Of a stretch of 64,000 bases of DNA, positions 34,547-43,874 are shown in pieces (position 1 is the stretch's first letter; every line of letters begins with the position of its first letter). Made by a program: the position numbers and the translations under genes. Source of the DNA: Arhodomonas aquaeolei DSM 8974 (GTDB lineage: Bacteria; Pseudomonadota; Gammaproteobacteria; Nitrococcales; Nitrococcaceae); contig NZ_KB894801.1 in assembly GCF_000374645.1 (NCBI RefSeq), positions 62,001-126,000 of the forward strand, written 5' to 3'. The notes beneath the pieces were generated by a model. The model saw only the letters and a list, made by a program, of their open reading frames with translations. It was not told the origin of the DNA and ran no database searches.

Positions 34547-36265
34547 GTGAGCCTGAAGACCCGTTTCCTGCTCCTTGCCGCGACGCTGATCGCGCTGGCC
34601 TCCGTTGCCGCCTGGGTCGCCTTCCAGCGCATCGCCGAGGGCATTATCGAGCAGTGGGGACAGCGGACCGCCGAGCTCCAGGTTCAATACGACAGCGCCC
34701 GGCTCCTGCAGCCGCTGGAGCGTGAGATAGCCCTCGCCCGCCAGCTGGCCGACTCGCTGGTGCTGAGGCGCTGGGCGCTCCAGCCGGACGAGCCCGCACT
34801 CAAGGAACAGGCCCTCCAGGAGATGGAGAGCTTTCGCCGTAACTTCCGCAGCAACAGCTACTTCGTCGCGCTGCGGGACTCCGGGGCCTACTATCACAAC
34901 AACGCCGCGAACGAATTCGAGGGGCGGGAGCTGCGCTACCACCTGGATCCGGACGATCCGTCGGACGCCTGGTTCTACCGGCTCATCAAGGAGGGGCGGG
35001 ACTTCCACCTCAACGTCAATCCGGACGAGGAGCTCGGCGTCACCAAACTCTGGATCGACGTCCTGCTGCGCGCCGACGACGGGCGCATCCTCGGAATCGT
35101 GGGCACGGGCATGGAGCTCGAGGGCTTCCTGCGGGACATCGTGGATCTCAGTCAGCCGGGTATCACGACCCTGTTTGTCGACTACAACGGCGCGATCCAG
35201 CTCTATCGTGATCAACGTCTTATCGATTTCGCGAGCATCGTCAAGTCGGAGGGCCAGAAGAACACGATCGACCTGCTCCTCGACACCCCGGCGGACGAGG
35301 CACGCTTCGAGGACATGATGGCCTCCCTGCGTGAAGGGGACGGCGGGCCGACCGCGATCCGTACCGACTTCGTCTCGGTCAGCGGTGAGCGTCACCTCGC
35401 CGGGATCGCCTATCTGCCCTCCATAGGCTGGTACGAGGTCACGCTGCTGGACCTGGACACGCTGATGCCGGTGAGCCGATTCGCGCCCGTGGCGGTGGTG
35501 TTTGCCGTCGCCCTGCTGCTGAGCCTGCTCGTCTTCCACTTCGCCGTTCAGAAACAGATCCTGGGACCGATCGGCGCCCTGGAGAGCGCGATGAAGCGTG
35601 TGCGTCAGGGGGACCTGGCCCCGGGCCCGCTACCCTCCGGGCCGGGTGAGATCGGCCGGCTCATCCAGCACTTCGACGGCATGGCCGGGGCCATCCGGTC
35701 CCAGACCGAAGAGCTGGAGCGCAAGGTCGCGGCGCGCACGGAGGCCCTGCATAACCTCGCGCGCATCGACCCGCTCACCGATCTCATCAACCGCCGGGGC
35801 ATGACGGAGCTCCTCATCGAGGAGGTCGCACGTAGTGCGCGCCAGCACAGTCATTTCGGGTTGATCTGGCTCGACCTCGACCATTTCAAGACCCTCAACG
35901 ACAGCCTCGGTCACTCCGCCGGCGATCACGCGCTCACCGAGGTCGCGCGACTGCTGCGGGCGAGCCTGCGTGACTACGATCACGCCGCGCGCTGGGGCGG
36001 CGACGAGTTCCTCGTTCTACTCTCGCCCTGTGACGCCCGGGTGCTCGGTCAGATCGCGGAACGCATCCGCGCGAGCATCGAGTCGGATGCCCGCGCCATC
36101 GGGCAGCCGCTGACCGTCAGTGTCGGCGCCTATCTGGCCCGTCCGGGCGAGGACATGGAGCGAGTGCTCCGGCGTGCCGACGAGGCCCTGTACGCCGCCA
36201 AGGCCGCCGGCCGCAACGGCCTGCGTATCGCCGGTCGCGGAGGAACCGCAAGACCATCGGTGTAG
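34547..36265 (+). CDS. Membrane-bound diguanylate cyclase with periplasmic sensor and HAMP
   Basis: A 572-residue c-di-GMP synthase. A first membrane segment (residues about 6-24) is followed by a periplasmic sensor region of about 280 residues (Cache-like), a second membrane segment (about 310-330, FAPVAVVFAVALLLSLLVFHF), a HAMP-type linker (GPIGALESAMKRVRQGDL), a short coiled coil and a GGDEF domain. The active site GGDEF is intact at residues 484-488 (RWGGDEFLVLL). There is no EAL domain. The start is GTG at 34547. It is divergent from cheV, so motility and c-di-GMP genes share one control region. Confidence 0.92.
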   Translation: MSLKTRFLLLAATLIALASVAAWVAFQRIAEGIIEQWGQRTAELQVQYDSARLLQPLEREIALARQLADSLVLRRWALQPDEPALKEQALQEMESFRRNFRSNSYFVALRDSGAYYHNNAANEFEGRELRYHLDPDDPSDAWFYRLIKEGRDFHLNVNPDEELGVTKLWIDVLLRADDGRILGIVGTGMELEGFLRDIVDLSQPGITTLFVDYNGAIQLYRDQRLIDFASIVKSEGQKNTIDLLLDTPADEARFEDMMASLREGDGGPTAIRTDFVSVSGERHLAGIAYLPSIGWYEVTLLDLDTLMPVSRFAPVAVVFAVALLLSLLVFHFAVQKQILGPIGALESAMKRVRQGDLAPGPLPSGPGEIGRLIQHFDGMAGAIRSQTEELERKVAARTEALHNLARIDPLTDLINRRGMTELLIEEVARSARQHSHFGLIWLDLDHFKTLNDSLGHSAGDHALTEVARLLRASLRDYDHAARWGGDEFLVLLSPCDARVLGQIAERIRASIESDARAIGQPLTVSVGAYLARPGEDMERVLRRADEALYAAKAAGRNGLRIAGRGGTARPSV

Positions 36266-36312
36266 TGGCCCTCCCGAACGGCGGCGCCCGGCGCGCCGCC
36301 GTTTGCGCTTCG

Positions 36313-36687
36313 CTACATCGCATCCCCGATGTCGTCTCCAGCCGGCGTCCCCTGGTGAAAGATCATTCGCCAGCATCCGGATTCCCTGAGCCAGACAGAG
36401 GAACGAAACGCGTGCCGGCTCAGACGGCCATCCGGCGATACGTGAGCCGCGCGGTAGGTCACCAGTACGGCGTCCGGCGCGATCCTCTGGTAACGGAAAC
36501 CCTCGGCATGAACACCGGGCGGTTCCCGGTCGCTCAGGTTTGCAAGGATGGAGTCGCGGCTATGCTCCCGTCCGGAGTAGCCGATCTCGCGGAATTCCGG
36601 ATGCAACAGCACAAGCAGCCGGTCGCGGAACTGCCGCCGTACGCACCGGTGCAGCTCCCGCTCCAGTGCCTCCAGCTCCTCCATCAC
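36313..36687 (-). CDS. DUF4440/SnoaL-like NTF2-fold protein
   Basis: A 124-residue single-domain protein (MMEELEALERELHRCVRR, LLVLLHPEFREIGYSGREHSRDSI, VLVTYRAAHVS, SSVWLRESGCWRMIFHQGTPAG) matching the DUF4440/NTF2-like pattern: an N-terminal helix, a curved sheet and the closing W-R-M-I-F-H-Q-G-T motif. Such proteins may be enzymes or small-ligand binders; the function is unknown. The ATG overlaps the stop of the upstream HAD hydrolase gene (ATGA), so the two are translationally coupled. Confidence 0.8.
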   Translation of the reverse strand: MMEELEALERELHRCVRRQFRDRLLVLLHPEFREIGYSGREHSRDSILANLSDREPPGVHAEGFRYQRIAPDAVLVTYRAAHVSPDGRLSRHAFRSSVWLRESGCWRMIFHQGTPAGDDIGDAM

Positions 36688-37289
36688 CCCGCGGAACGCG
36701 TCGCGCCGAGATGCAGCGCGAGCTCGTCGAGGTGATCGACGATAAGGTCGGCCTCGAGCGCGAAACGGCCGTTGCGCTCGTTGCGCAGCAGGCAGGCATG
36801 GGCGCCGGCGGCGCGGGCGGTCTGCAGATCGTAGACGAAATCGCCGACGTAGATCATGCGCGCCGTGGGCACGCCCAGTTGCGCGGCAATCCGGTGCAGG
36901 CCGTCGGGATCGGGCTTGGGCTGGCAGTCCTCCCGGGTTAGCACCAGGTTCACCGGGATATCCAGCGCCCGGTGCATGTGCTCGGTGGTGATGCGGGCAT
37001 TGCGGGTGAGAATGGCCGTCGGCACACCGGCCGAATGCAGGCCGGCGAGCAACTCGCGGGCACCGGGGATCCAGGTCGCGGCCTCGGCACCGGCCATTTC
37101 ATGCCGCTCGATCACTGCCCACGCCCGTTCCACCGCGGCCGCGTCGCCCAGCGTCTCCATGTGCTCGATAAGGCCGATTCCCTCAGGGAAGCCGAGCTCC
37201 CGGCGCATGGCCGTGAAGTCGAGGCGGGAATCGACCAGGGTGCCGTCCAGGTCGAATGCCACGGCGTCGATGCCCGTGCGGTAGTCCAT
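36684..37289 (-). CDS. HAD family hydrolase (subfamily IA phosphatase)
   Basis: A 201-residue HAD phosphatase. Motif I FDLDGTLVDS carries the nucleophilic Asp, motif II is AILTRNAR, the motif III Lys is in CQPKPDPD and motif IV is MIYVGDFVYDLQTA. A helical cap (residues about 20-85) sits between motifs I and II as in the phosphoglycolate phosphatase/GMP-IMP nucleotidase-like subfamily. The substrate is not identifiable. It leads a coupled pair with the DUF4440 gene. The 110-bp gap to the ArsR-type regulator shows nothing recognisable. Confidence 0.9.
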   Translation of the reverse strand: MDYRTGIDAVAFDLDGTLVDSRLDFTAMRRELGFPEGIGLIEHMETLGDAAAVERAWAVIERHEMAGAEAATWIPGARELLAGLHSAGVPTAILTRNARITTEHMHRALDIPVNLVLTREDCQPKPDPDGLHRIAAQLGVPTARMIYVGDFVYDLQTARAAGAHACLLRNERNGRFALEADLIVDHLDELALHLGATRSAG

Positions 37290-37399
37290 ACGTCCTCCCG
37301 ACGGTCCGGCACCGTCGCGTCGTGGTAAAGGCCCGAGGGTGACTCAGTCTACGCGAATGCCGCCCGTGCCACATACCGGCCGCAGCGGTGGACCGACGG

Positions 37400-38116
37400 T
37401 CATTGCCCGTGCGGGGATGCCGCGCGCTCCGGATCGACCCCCAGATACCGTTTCAGCGCCTGTCGTCCCGCCGGTGTGACCTGTATGACCCGCGGCTCGC
37501 GGGAACGCCGGAGCCATCCGCGGTCACACAGTGACTCGAGCAGCCGTCGGCCTAGAGGCCCCGCCAGGTGATGCTCGCGTTCGGTGGAGTCCAGACACTG
37601 ACGGGCGATCCCGCGGCGCGTGGGCCGGAGCGTGTCGACGTCAATTCCAAGCGCAGAGAACCAGGTCGCTCCGCTCCGGCTCACCTCGAAACGCTTGTCC
37701 GCCACCGCGACGAGGAAGCCCTGGTACACCAGGGCACGTGTGACGAGCACGCCGACCCGGCCGGCCAGATGGTCGTAGCAGGTGCGGCAGTGGCGCAGCA
37801 GCCGGCCCTTCCGACCCACGACAGTGCGTGCCGGTTGCGGCAGCGGACGTATCGCGGCGAGCTGCTCGACCGCCTGGGCGACGTGATCCCCCGCCATGCG
37901 GTAGTAGCGGTGTCGTCCCTGTGTTTCCATCGCCAGGAGTCCGCCGGCATGCAGCCGTGCCAGATGGACGCTCGCGGTCTGCGGCGTAATACCCGCGGCG
38001 CGGGCAAGCTCTCCCGCGGGACGGGCACGGCCATCGGTCAGGGCCATGAGCATCATGGCCCGGGCCGGGTCGGCCATCAGCCAGGCGGCGTGGGCGAAGC
38101 CGGGTGACTCGGGCAT
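37400..38116 (-). CDS. ArsR-type winged-helix regulator with extended C-terminal domain
   Basis: A 238-residue protein. Residues about 10-85 form an ArsR-like winged helix (ALTDGRARPAGELARAAGITPQTASVHLARLHAGGLL, RHRYYRM). The C-terminal half is longer than in metal-sensing ArsR proteins and holds CRTCYDHLAGRVGV plus a second winged-helix-like region ending in VTPAGRQAL. The metal-binding ELCVCDL motif of ArsR/SmtB sensors is absent, so it probably senses something else. It is divergent from an MFS exporter; the 128-bp gap holds a direct repeat ACCATCACCG (38184-38193 and 38196-38205) that could be an operator. Confidence 0.85.
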   Translation of the reverse strand: MPESPGFAHAAWLMADPARAMMLMALTDGRARPAGELARAAGITPQTASVHLARLHAGGLLAMETQGRHRYYRMAGDHVAQAVEQLAAIRPLPQPARTVVGRKGRLLRHCRTCYDHLAGRVGVLVTRALVYQGFLVAVADKRFEVSRSGATWFSALGIDVDTLRPTRRGIARQCLDSTEREHHLAGPLGRRLLESLCDRGWLRRSREPRVIQVTPAGRQALKRYLGVDPERAASPHGQ

Positions 38117-38244
38117 CGGTGTTCCTCCCTCTGCAGGGGACAGCGTACCGCGTCACCGGAATCGATGCTTCGTCCCGCGGCGAACCATCACCGGCACCAT
38201 CACCGCGACACTGTCCGCCTCCGTTCAACCGAGGTCAGCTGTTT

Positions 38245-39627
38245 ATGGTGGACTCCATCGAAGCCCCGGGGCCGGGTGCTCATCCCGCCGTGCCGGTCCG
38301 GCGCCGGCGGGTGCTCGTCACACTCTGTCTGGCTGTGCTCGCGGCACAGGTCGACACGGCGGTGGTCAACCTGGCCGTCCGCCCTATCGGCGTGTATTTC
38401 TCGGCCGGGGTAGATACGTTGCAGTGGGTCGTCGACAGCTACAATGTCGTCTATGCGGCGCTACTGCTCTCCGGCGGTCTGCTCGGCGATCTCAAGGGGC
38501 GCCGGCGTATCTTCCTCGCGGGTGCCGTGGTTCTGACTGCGGCGTCTCTCGCCTGTGCCCTCGCCCCGTCCCTGGGCATCCTGATCGCCGCGCGCGCCAC
38601 CGCCGGACTGGGGGCGGCGTTGCTCGTCCCGGCATCACTGGCGATCATCCGGGTGGTTTGGCCGGAGCCCGCCGGTCGGGCCCGTGCGCTCGGCATCTGG
38701 GCTGCCTGCAACGGGCTCGCCATGGCCCTGGGCCCCACCGCCGGCGGTGTCGTCATAGATAGCCTGGGCTGGCCGGCGGTCTTCATGGTGGTCGTACCGC
38801 TTACGGCGGCGTCTGTGCTCCTCGCCCTGCCCTCGCTGCCGGAGTTCGCCGATGCCGCCGGCCGGTCGCTCGACACCGCCGCCCAGGTTGCCGGCGCGTG
38901 TGGTCTGGCCGCACTGGTCTTCGCGACCGTCGAGGCGCAGGGGCGGCCCGCAGCCGCCGCCGTGTCGGCCGTCGGGGCCGTCGCCGCCCTGGCGATCTTC
39001 GTGCGCATCGAGCGCTCGCGCGGTCATGCCGCCATGGTGCCGCTGGACCTGTTCAGCAACGGAACCTTTAGCGGCGCCATGACGGCAACGGCCGGCATGA
39101 CGTTCGGGATGTACGGTGTGCTCTTCCTGCTGCCGTTGACCTGGCAGAGCACCGGACGTCTGGATGCCGCCGCCGCGGGCATAGCGCTGATGCCGATGGC
39201 GCTGTTGTTCGTTCTGGTCTCACCACTGTCCGCGCGGGTGGTGCGGCGTATGGGGACGCGGCTTGCCATCAGCTCCGGGATCGCTCTCATCGCCGGGGCA
39301 CTGCCCGGCATCGGATACGGTGCGCCCCTCGGCAACCTCGTTCCGGCCGAACTCGCCCTGGCCCTGACCGGCGTCGGCATGGGCCTTGCGACCGGACCAC
39401 TGATGGGCGTCGCGGTCGGCGCGGTGACGTCGGCCCGCGCCGGTACGGCCGCCTCCCTGATCAACGTTGCACGAATGGTGGGTGCAACCACTGGCGTCGC
39501 TGTGCTGGGGGCGGTGTATGCCGCGGCCGGCGGCGGCAGCTACGGACTGGCCGCCGCCATGCTCGCGGGCGGCGTGGTCCAGGCGGGGTGCGCGGGCATC
39601 GCCTGGTTTTCACTCCCCGCTTTATGA
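38245..39627 (+). CDS. MFS drug/H+ antiporter (DHA2, EmrB/QacA-like, 14 TM)
   Basis: A 460-residue inner-membrane exporter with about fourteen hydrophobic segments. MFS motif A is present as GGLLGDLKGRRRIFLAG, motif C as ALGPTAGGVVIDSLGW and the D1 motif as DTAVVNLAVRPI, which together indicate the DHA2 family. I chose the ATG at 38245; the open frame upstream is low-complexity. It is divergent from the ArsR-type gene, a classical repressor-exporter layout, and is followed by an MDR reductase gene 222 bp downstream. The gap 39628-39849 shows no feature. Confidence 0.9.
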   Translation: MVDSIEAPGPGAHPAVPVRRRRVLVTLCLAVLAAQVDTAVVNLAVRPIGVYFSAGVDTLQWVVDSYNVVYAALLLSGGLLGDLKGRRRIFLAGAVVLTAASLACALAPSLGILIAARATAGLGAALLVPASLAIIRVVWPEPAGRARALGIWAACNGLAMALGPTAGGVVIDSLGWPAVFMVVVPLTAASVLLALPSLPEFADAAGRSLDTAAQVAGACGLAALVFATVEAQGRPAAAAVSAVGAVAALAIFVRIERSRGHAAMVPLDLFSNGTFSGAMTATAGMTFGMYGVLFLLPLTWQSTGRLDAAAAGIALMPMALLFVLVSPLSARVVRRMGTRLAISSGIALIAGALPGIGYGAPLGNLVPAELALALTGVGMGLATGPLMGVAVGAVTSARAGTAASLINVARMVGATTGVAVLGAVYAAAGGGSYGLAAAMLAGGVVQAGCAGIAWFSLPAL

Positions 39628-39849
39628 GCCCCTTGATCCACACGCGCGCCAAGCCGCCGCGTACTCACGGGACGGCGGGTGCGGTGGCACGGACAGCGGA
39701 CCATCGCGGCCAGTGACGCCCGGGACTGCGGCGCGGGCGTCTCCGGGCACCGCCGGTGCATGAAGCCGTCTCCGCCCTCTGCTACCGTTGCGTTCATCCA
39801 TGGATCGTTCCGTGACCACCGCGGTCAGGCCTCGCCGGCAGGGACCACA

Positions 39850-40818
39850 ATGAAGAACGCCTCGCTCTGCTACCGCTCGTTCGGGCCGCCGCTGGACAAC
39901 CTGGAGCTCGTCGAGTCGGACGCGGTATCCCGCCCCGAAGGAGCCCTGCGTGTGGCCATGTCGCTCGTGCCGGTCAACCCCTCCGATCTGATCCCGGTCA
40001 CCGGCGCGTACGCGCACCGGATCGCACTGCCCGCGGTCGCCGGCTACGAGGGGGTGGGCGTGGTGGTCGACGCGTCGCCGGCGTACTCCGGGCTGATCGG
40101 ACGGCGCGTCCTGCCCTTGCGGGGGGCCGGGACCTGGCAGCGGTTCGTGGACTGCGATCCCCGGCTCGCGGTCCCGGTACCGGAGGACGTCGGCGACGTC
40201 GTCGCCGCGCGCGGCTACATCAATCCCTTGGCGGCAACCATGTTGTTGCGGCGCTGGCCGGTCCGGGGCAAACGCGTGCTGCTGACCGCTGCCGGATCGA
40301 CGTGTGCCGGGCTTCTCGGCACCTGGGCCCGGCAGGACGGTGCCGCGGAGGTGAACGGTATCCTCCGCTCCCCCGGTGGCGCGGCCCGGCTGTCGGCCCT
40401 TGGGATCGCGCCCGTGTCCCAGAACGATAATCGCGCGATCGATCGTCTCGCGGACGGGGCCGACCTCACCTTCGATGCCCTCGGCGGCTCGCTCGCCACC
40501 CGGATACTGGCACGCATGAAGCCCGGCAGCTCGTTCGTCGGTTATGGACTGCTGAGCGGTCGGCCGGTCGTTCCCTCACGTTCAAACCGTGCCGGACTGT
40601 ACCGGTTTCACCTCCGCGACGAGATCGCGCCGATGGCGCCGGCCGCATGGCAGCAGGCCTTTCGTGTGCTGTGGCCCCGTTTGCTGCGCACGGCACTGCC
40701 GGAGGTCGCCACCTTTCCGCTCGCGCAGTGGCGCGCCGCGATCAGGCATTTCTCGACACCGGGGACGGGGAAACCGTTGATTGGTTTCGGTGCCGCAGAC
40801 AGGGGGTCGGCCATTTAG
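39850..40818 (+). CDS. Zinc-independent MDR oxidoreductase (quinone oxidoreductase/enoyl reductase type)
   Basis: A 322-residue medium-chain dehydrogenase/reductase. The N-terminal GroES-like domain (VPVNPSDLIPVTGAY, PAVAGYEGVGVVV) lacks the zinc ligands of alcohol dehydrogenases. The Rossmann part is VLLTAAGSTCAGLLGTWARQDG, and FDALGGSLATRIL follows as in 2-enoyl reductases and quinone oxidoreductases. The ATG at 39850 is preceded by AGGGA. It is probably NADPH-dependent and may detoxify an unsaturated carbonyl or quinone, which would fit the neighbouring exporter and regulator; that link is inference. The following 184 bp to tRNA-Ser shows nothing recognisable. Confidence 0.85.
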   Translation: MKNASLCYRSFGPPLDNLELVESDAVSRPEGALRVAMSLVPVNPSDLIPVTGAYAHRIALPAVAGYEGVGVVVDASPAYSGLIGRRVLPLRGAGTWQRFVDCDPRLAVPVPEDVGDVVAARGYINPLAATMLLRRWPVRGKRVLLTAAGSTCAGLLGTWARQDGAAEVNGILRSPGGAARLSALGIAPVSQNDNRAIDRLADGADLTFDALGGSLATRILARMKPGSSFVGYGLLSGRPVVPSRSNRAGLYRFHLRDEIAPMAPAAWQQAFRVLWPRLLRTALPEVATFPLAQWRAAIRHFSTPGTGKPLIGFGAADRGSAI

Positions 40819-41002
40819 CCGGGCACGTCAGCGGGTGACACGCAGCACAGTCGCCGTGTATGACGGGCGACGGGGTTGTGTGCACGTGGTCTCATCTCAC
40901 GGTCGTGCGTGGATGCGGTCAGGCCGGGCGGCGGGTGTGTACCGTCCACGTCGCTGGCCGTCGCGGGATCAGCTCGGCCCGTGCCCGTAACAGGTGGGGA
41001 GA

Positions 41003-41090
<88 letters not shown>

Positions 41091-41145
41091 GTGAGCGCGC
41101 TATTCTCGCCCGGGGCGTGTCCCGACTCAAGCGTCGGGGACGAGG

Positions 41146-42000
41146 TCACCGCAGCAGCGCCGCTGTCTCCGCATAAGCGTTCTCGATCTCGTCTACGAGG
41201 CCCTCGCAGTTCTGGGGCGTCAGCCCCGCGAGCGCCCATGCCGGCGATGTCTCCGGTACGATCCCGCCAGCATCGGTGATACCCTCGCTGAAGCCGATGG
41301 ACAGGCGGCTGCCGAGATGCACGATCGCCGCCGGGCCACCGTGGATCTCCGCCCCCTCGGGATGCACGTGCCAGCGCACGGCCGCCGAGACGGCCTCCGG
41401 GAGCCGCCACGACGTCAGCAGCTCACCCCCGACCACCGCCTCGTCGCTCTCCATGACCGCGCGCTCGATAGTAAGCAGCGGGTCGCTGCTGTCATGGAGC
41501 TCGTGGAGGAGTGCGCTGCGCGCCGCCTCGGGTAGCATCAGGCATACGACGATACTGCCGACGTCGTGCAGCAGCCCGCCGAGGAACGCCCGCGCCGGGT
41601 CCATGCGTGCGGTTGCGCGCACGGCGACGCGGGCGCAGGTCACCGCCGCGTGGGCCGAGCGCCGGAAAAAGTCGTCCATGTTGACCAGTTCCGGCGGCAC
41701 GCCGCGGAAGCTCTCGACCACCGACGTGGCCAGCACGAGGCCGCGGACCTCCTCCGCACCGAGGAGCATCACGGCCTCCTCCACCGTGGCCACCTCGCGG
41801 CCGACGCCGTAGTACGGGCTGTTGACCATGCGCAGCACGCGAGCGGTCACGCCGGCGTCGACGCCGATGATCCGGGCGATGCGTGCCGGCGTCCATTCCG
41901 GCCGCTCGAGCTCGACGGTCAGCTGACCGTAGACCTCCGGCGGGGATGGCAACTCCCCGAGGGTGCGGACGAGGTCGTGTGCGGCAGGCCCCGCACTCAT
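41146..42000 (-). CDS. HDOD domain protein
   Basis: A 284-residue protein with one HDOD domain covering most of its length (LPSPPEVYGQLTVELE, RIIGVDAGVTARVLRMVNSPYYG, MLLGAEEVRGLVLATSVV, FRRSAHAAVTCARVA, GGLLHDVGSIV). HDOD resembles HD phosphohydrolase domains but lacks a full set of metal ligands and usually acts in signalling. The ATG overlaps the stop of the upstream GGDEF/EAL gene (ATGA), so the two are made together, pointing to a c-di-GMP-linked regulatory function. Confidence 0.92.
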   Translation of the reverse strand: MSAGPAAHDLVRTLGELPSPPEVYGQLTVELERPEWTPARIARIIGVDAGVTARVLRMVNSPYYGVGREVATVEEAVMLLGAEEVRGLVLATSVVESFRGVPPELVNMDDFFRRSAHAAVTCARVAVRATARMDPARAFLGGLLHDVGSIVVCLMLPEAARSALLHELHDSSDPLLTIERAVMESDEAVVGGELLTSWRLPEAVSAAVRWHVHPEGAEIHGGPAAIVHLGSRLSIGFSEGITDAGGIVPETSPAWALAGLTPQNCEGLVDEIENAYAETAALLR

Positions 42001-43874
42001 CCCGTCTCCCCCCGTCGCGCCCCGCTGCCCGGCGGCGCCGGCCGCTCTCCGGCGGTGTCCGGTGGCATGAGCCCGGCATAGCCCGGCAGCTCGACGCGGG
42101 CGATGGGGGTCTCGCGGGCCTCGCCGAGATAATGGCCCTGGACGTAATCGACGCCGAGCTTGCGCACGGCCTCGAATGCGGCCTCGGTCTCGACGAATTC
42201 GGCAATGGTTTCCTTACCGAGACTGCGCGCGATGGAGATCATGTGGCGCACCAGGGCCTGATCCACCGGATCGTTGGCCACATTAACGATGAAGCTGCCG
42301 TCGAGTTTCAGGTAGTCCACGGGGAAGTGCTTGATATAGTTGAAGGTACTGAACCCCGAGCCGAAGTCGTCGAGCGCGAAACGGCAACCCAGGGCCCGCA
42401 GCCGGGCGATCAGCTCGCGGCTGCGCGCCATGTTCTCGATCGCCGCGGTCTCGGTGATCTCGAAGAGCAGGCGGTCCGAAGGCACGCGGCTCATCTCCAG
42501 CCGCCGGGCCAGGAGGTCGAAGAGCTCGCGGTTGAGGAATGCGTGGGCGGAGAGGTTCACCGAGACACGGACGTCGCGTTCGCCGCGCGGCTGGGCGGCA
42601 AGAAAATCCAGCGCCCGGTCGACCACCCACATGTCGAGGCGGTGTATGAGGCCGGTGCGCTCCGCCACGGGGATGAACTCCCCGGGCATGCACACATTGC
42701 CGTCGCGGTCGCGCATGCGTAGCAGGCATTCGTAGTGCGTGATGCGCCCGTCGCGGGTACGCACGATCGGCTGGAAGCACAGGAACAGCCGGTCGCGCTC
42801 GATCGCCTCGCGGATCAGCGGTGCCCAGGTGTGGTCGCGCCGGAGGTAGTCCAGCTCGGGGTCACCCTCACTGTAGGCGTGCACGCGATTGCGGCCGTGC
42901 TGCTTGGCCACGAAACAGGCCTGATCGGCCCTTGCCATCAGCTCGCTGACCGTCGCCCCACCGCTGCCCGACTCGACCCCGGCGACACCGATACTCGCGC
43001 AGGTGCGGTACTGGCGACCGCCATGCTGGAAGCCATGGCCTTCAAGCTCGCCCCGTATGACCTCTGCCCGCTCGAGGGCCTGCTCGGCGGTGAGGTTCTC
43101 CAGGAGGACGGCAAACTCGTCGGAACCGATCCGGGCGACGGTATCGGTACGGCTTGCGTGCCGGCGCAGCAGACGCGAGACCTGGACGAGAAAGCGATCG
43201 CCGGCTTCATGCCCTTCCAGGTCATTGACCAGCTTGAACCGGTCCATGTCGATGAGCAACAGCGAGCACGGGCGATCGAGGCTGGTGGCGCGAAAGATCG
43301 CGAGCTCGATAGCCTCCTTGAGACGACGGCGGTTCCAGAGACCGGTGAGATCGTCGTGATAGACGAGGTGCTCGAGCCGCGACTCCATGACCCGCAGCTC
43401 CGAGACCTCGGACTCCAGTGCCCGTTCGCGCAGGCGCAACGCACGGTGTTCGGCCTGGGTCCAGAGCAGCAGCGAGAAACGGTGGGCCATGCCCTCCTGC
43501 GCCTCACCGGTGGTGAGCACGTCGAGAAGCCCCCGCTCCCGGGCAGCCGCCAGATCGCCGGGACGCACGCCGGCGCGGGAGCGGCGCAGCAGGACCAGGC
43601 CGACCCCCGCCTCCTGCGCCAGCGCCAGCAGATCCCGGCCTGGACGGCTGTCCGCCTCGCCCAGCAGTGTCTCGCCCACGACGGCGAGGAGCATGTTGCT
43701 ACGGGGATCATTGATGCATGCCCGCAGATGCTCACGCACGCCCTCCAGACTGTGGACCACGCCACGGACGCTGAGACCGGCGGTCTGGAGGTTGCTGGAT
43801 GTCGCCATGGCCACGGCGGGCTCGCCGTCGGCGATCAGAATCGAGCCCTCTCCGCCGTGCTCAACAGCAGCCAT
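41997..43874 (-). CDS. GGDEF-EAL bifunctional c-di-GMP protein with degenerate GGDEF motif
   Basis: A 625-residue cytoplasmic protein: an N-terminal receiver-like region (about 1-140) without clear receiver acidic residues, a coiled coil, a GGDEF domain (about 165-340) and an EAL domain (about 345-590). The GGDEF motif reads GSDEF (250-254). EAL reads ECLLR (382-386), keeping the metal-binding Glu382. Asn440, Glu472, Asp502-Asp503 (DDFGSGFS), Lys523 and Glu559 are also kept, so phosphodiesterase activity is likely. The cyclase activity is uncertain. It is coupled to the HDOD gene. The 227-bp region upstream shows only a CGCCG-TTAT-CGGCG hairpin (44023-44036). Confidence 0.92.
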   Translation of the reverse strand: MAAVEHGGEGSILIADGEPAVAMATSSNLQTAGLSVRGVVHSLEGVREHLRACINDPRSNMLLAVVGETLLGEADSRPGRDLLALAQEAGVGLVLLRRSRAGVRPGDLAAARERGLLDVLTTGEAQEGMAHRFSLLLWTQAEHRALRLRERALESEVSELRVMESRLEHLVYHDDLTGLWNRRRLKEAIELAIFRATSLDRPCSLLLIDMDRFKLVNDLEGHEAGDRFLVQVSRLLRRHASRTDTVARIGSDEFAVLLENLTAEQALERAEVIRGELEGHGFQHGGRQYRTCASIGVAGVESGSGGATVSELMARADQACFVAKQHGRNRVHAYSEGDPELDYLRRDHTWAPLIREAIERDRLFLCFQPIVRTRDGRITHYECLLRMRDRDGNVCMPGEFIPVAERTGLIHRLDMWVVDRALDFLAAQPRGERDVRVSVNLSAHAFLNRELFDLLARRLEMSRVPSDRLLFEITETAAIENMARSRELIARLRALGCRFALDDFGSGFSTFNYIKHFPVDYLKLDGSFIVNVANDPVDQALVRHMISIARSLGKETIAEFVETEAAFEAVRKLGVDYVQGHYLGEARETPIARVELPGYAGLMPPDTAGERPAPPGSGARRGETG

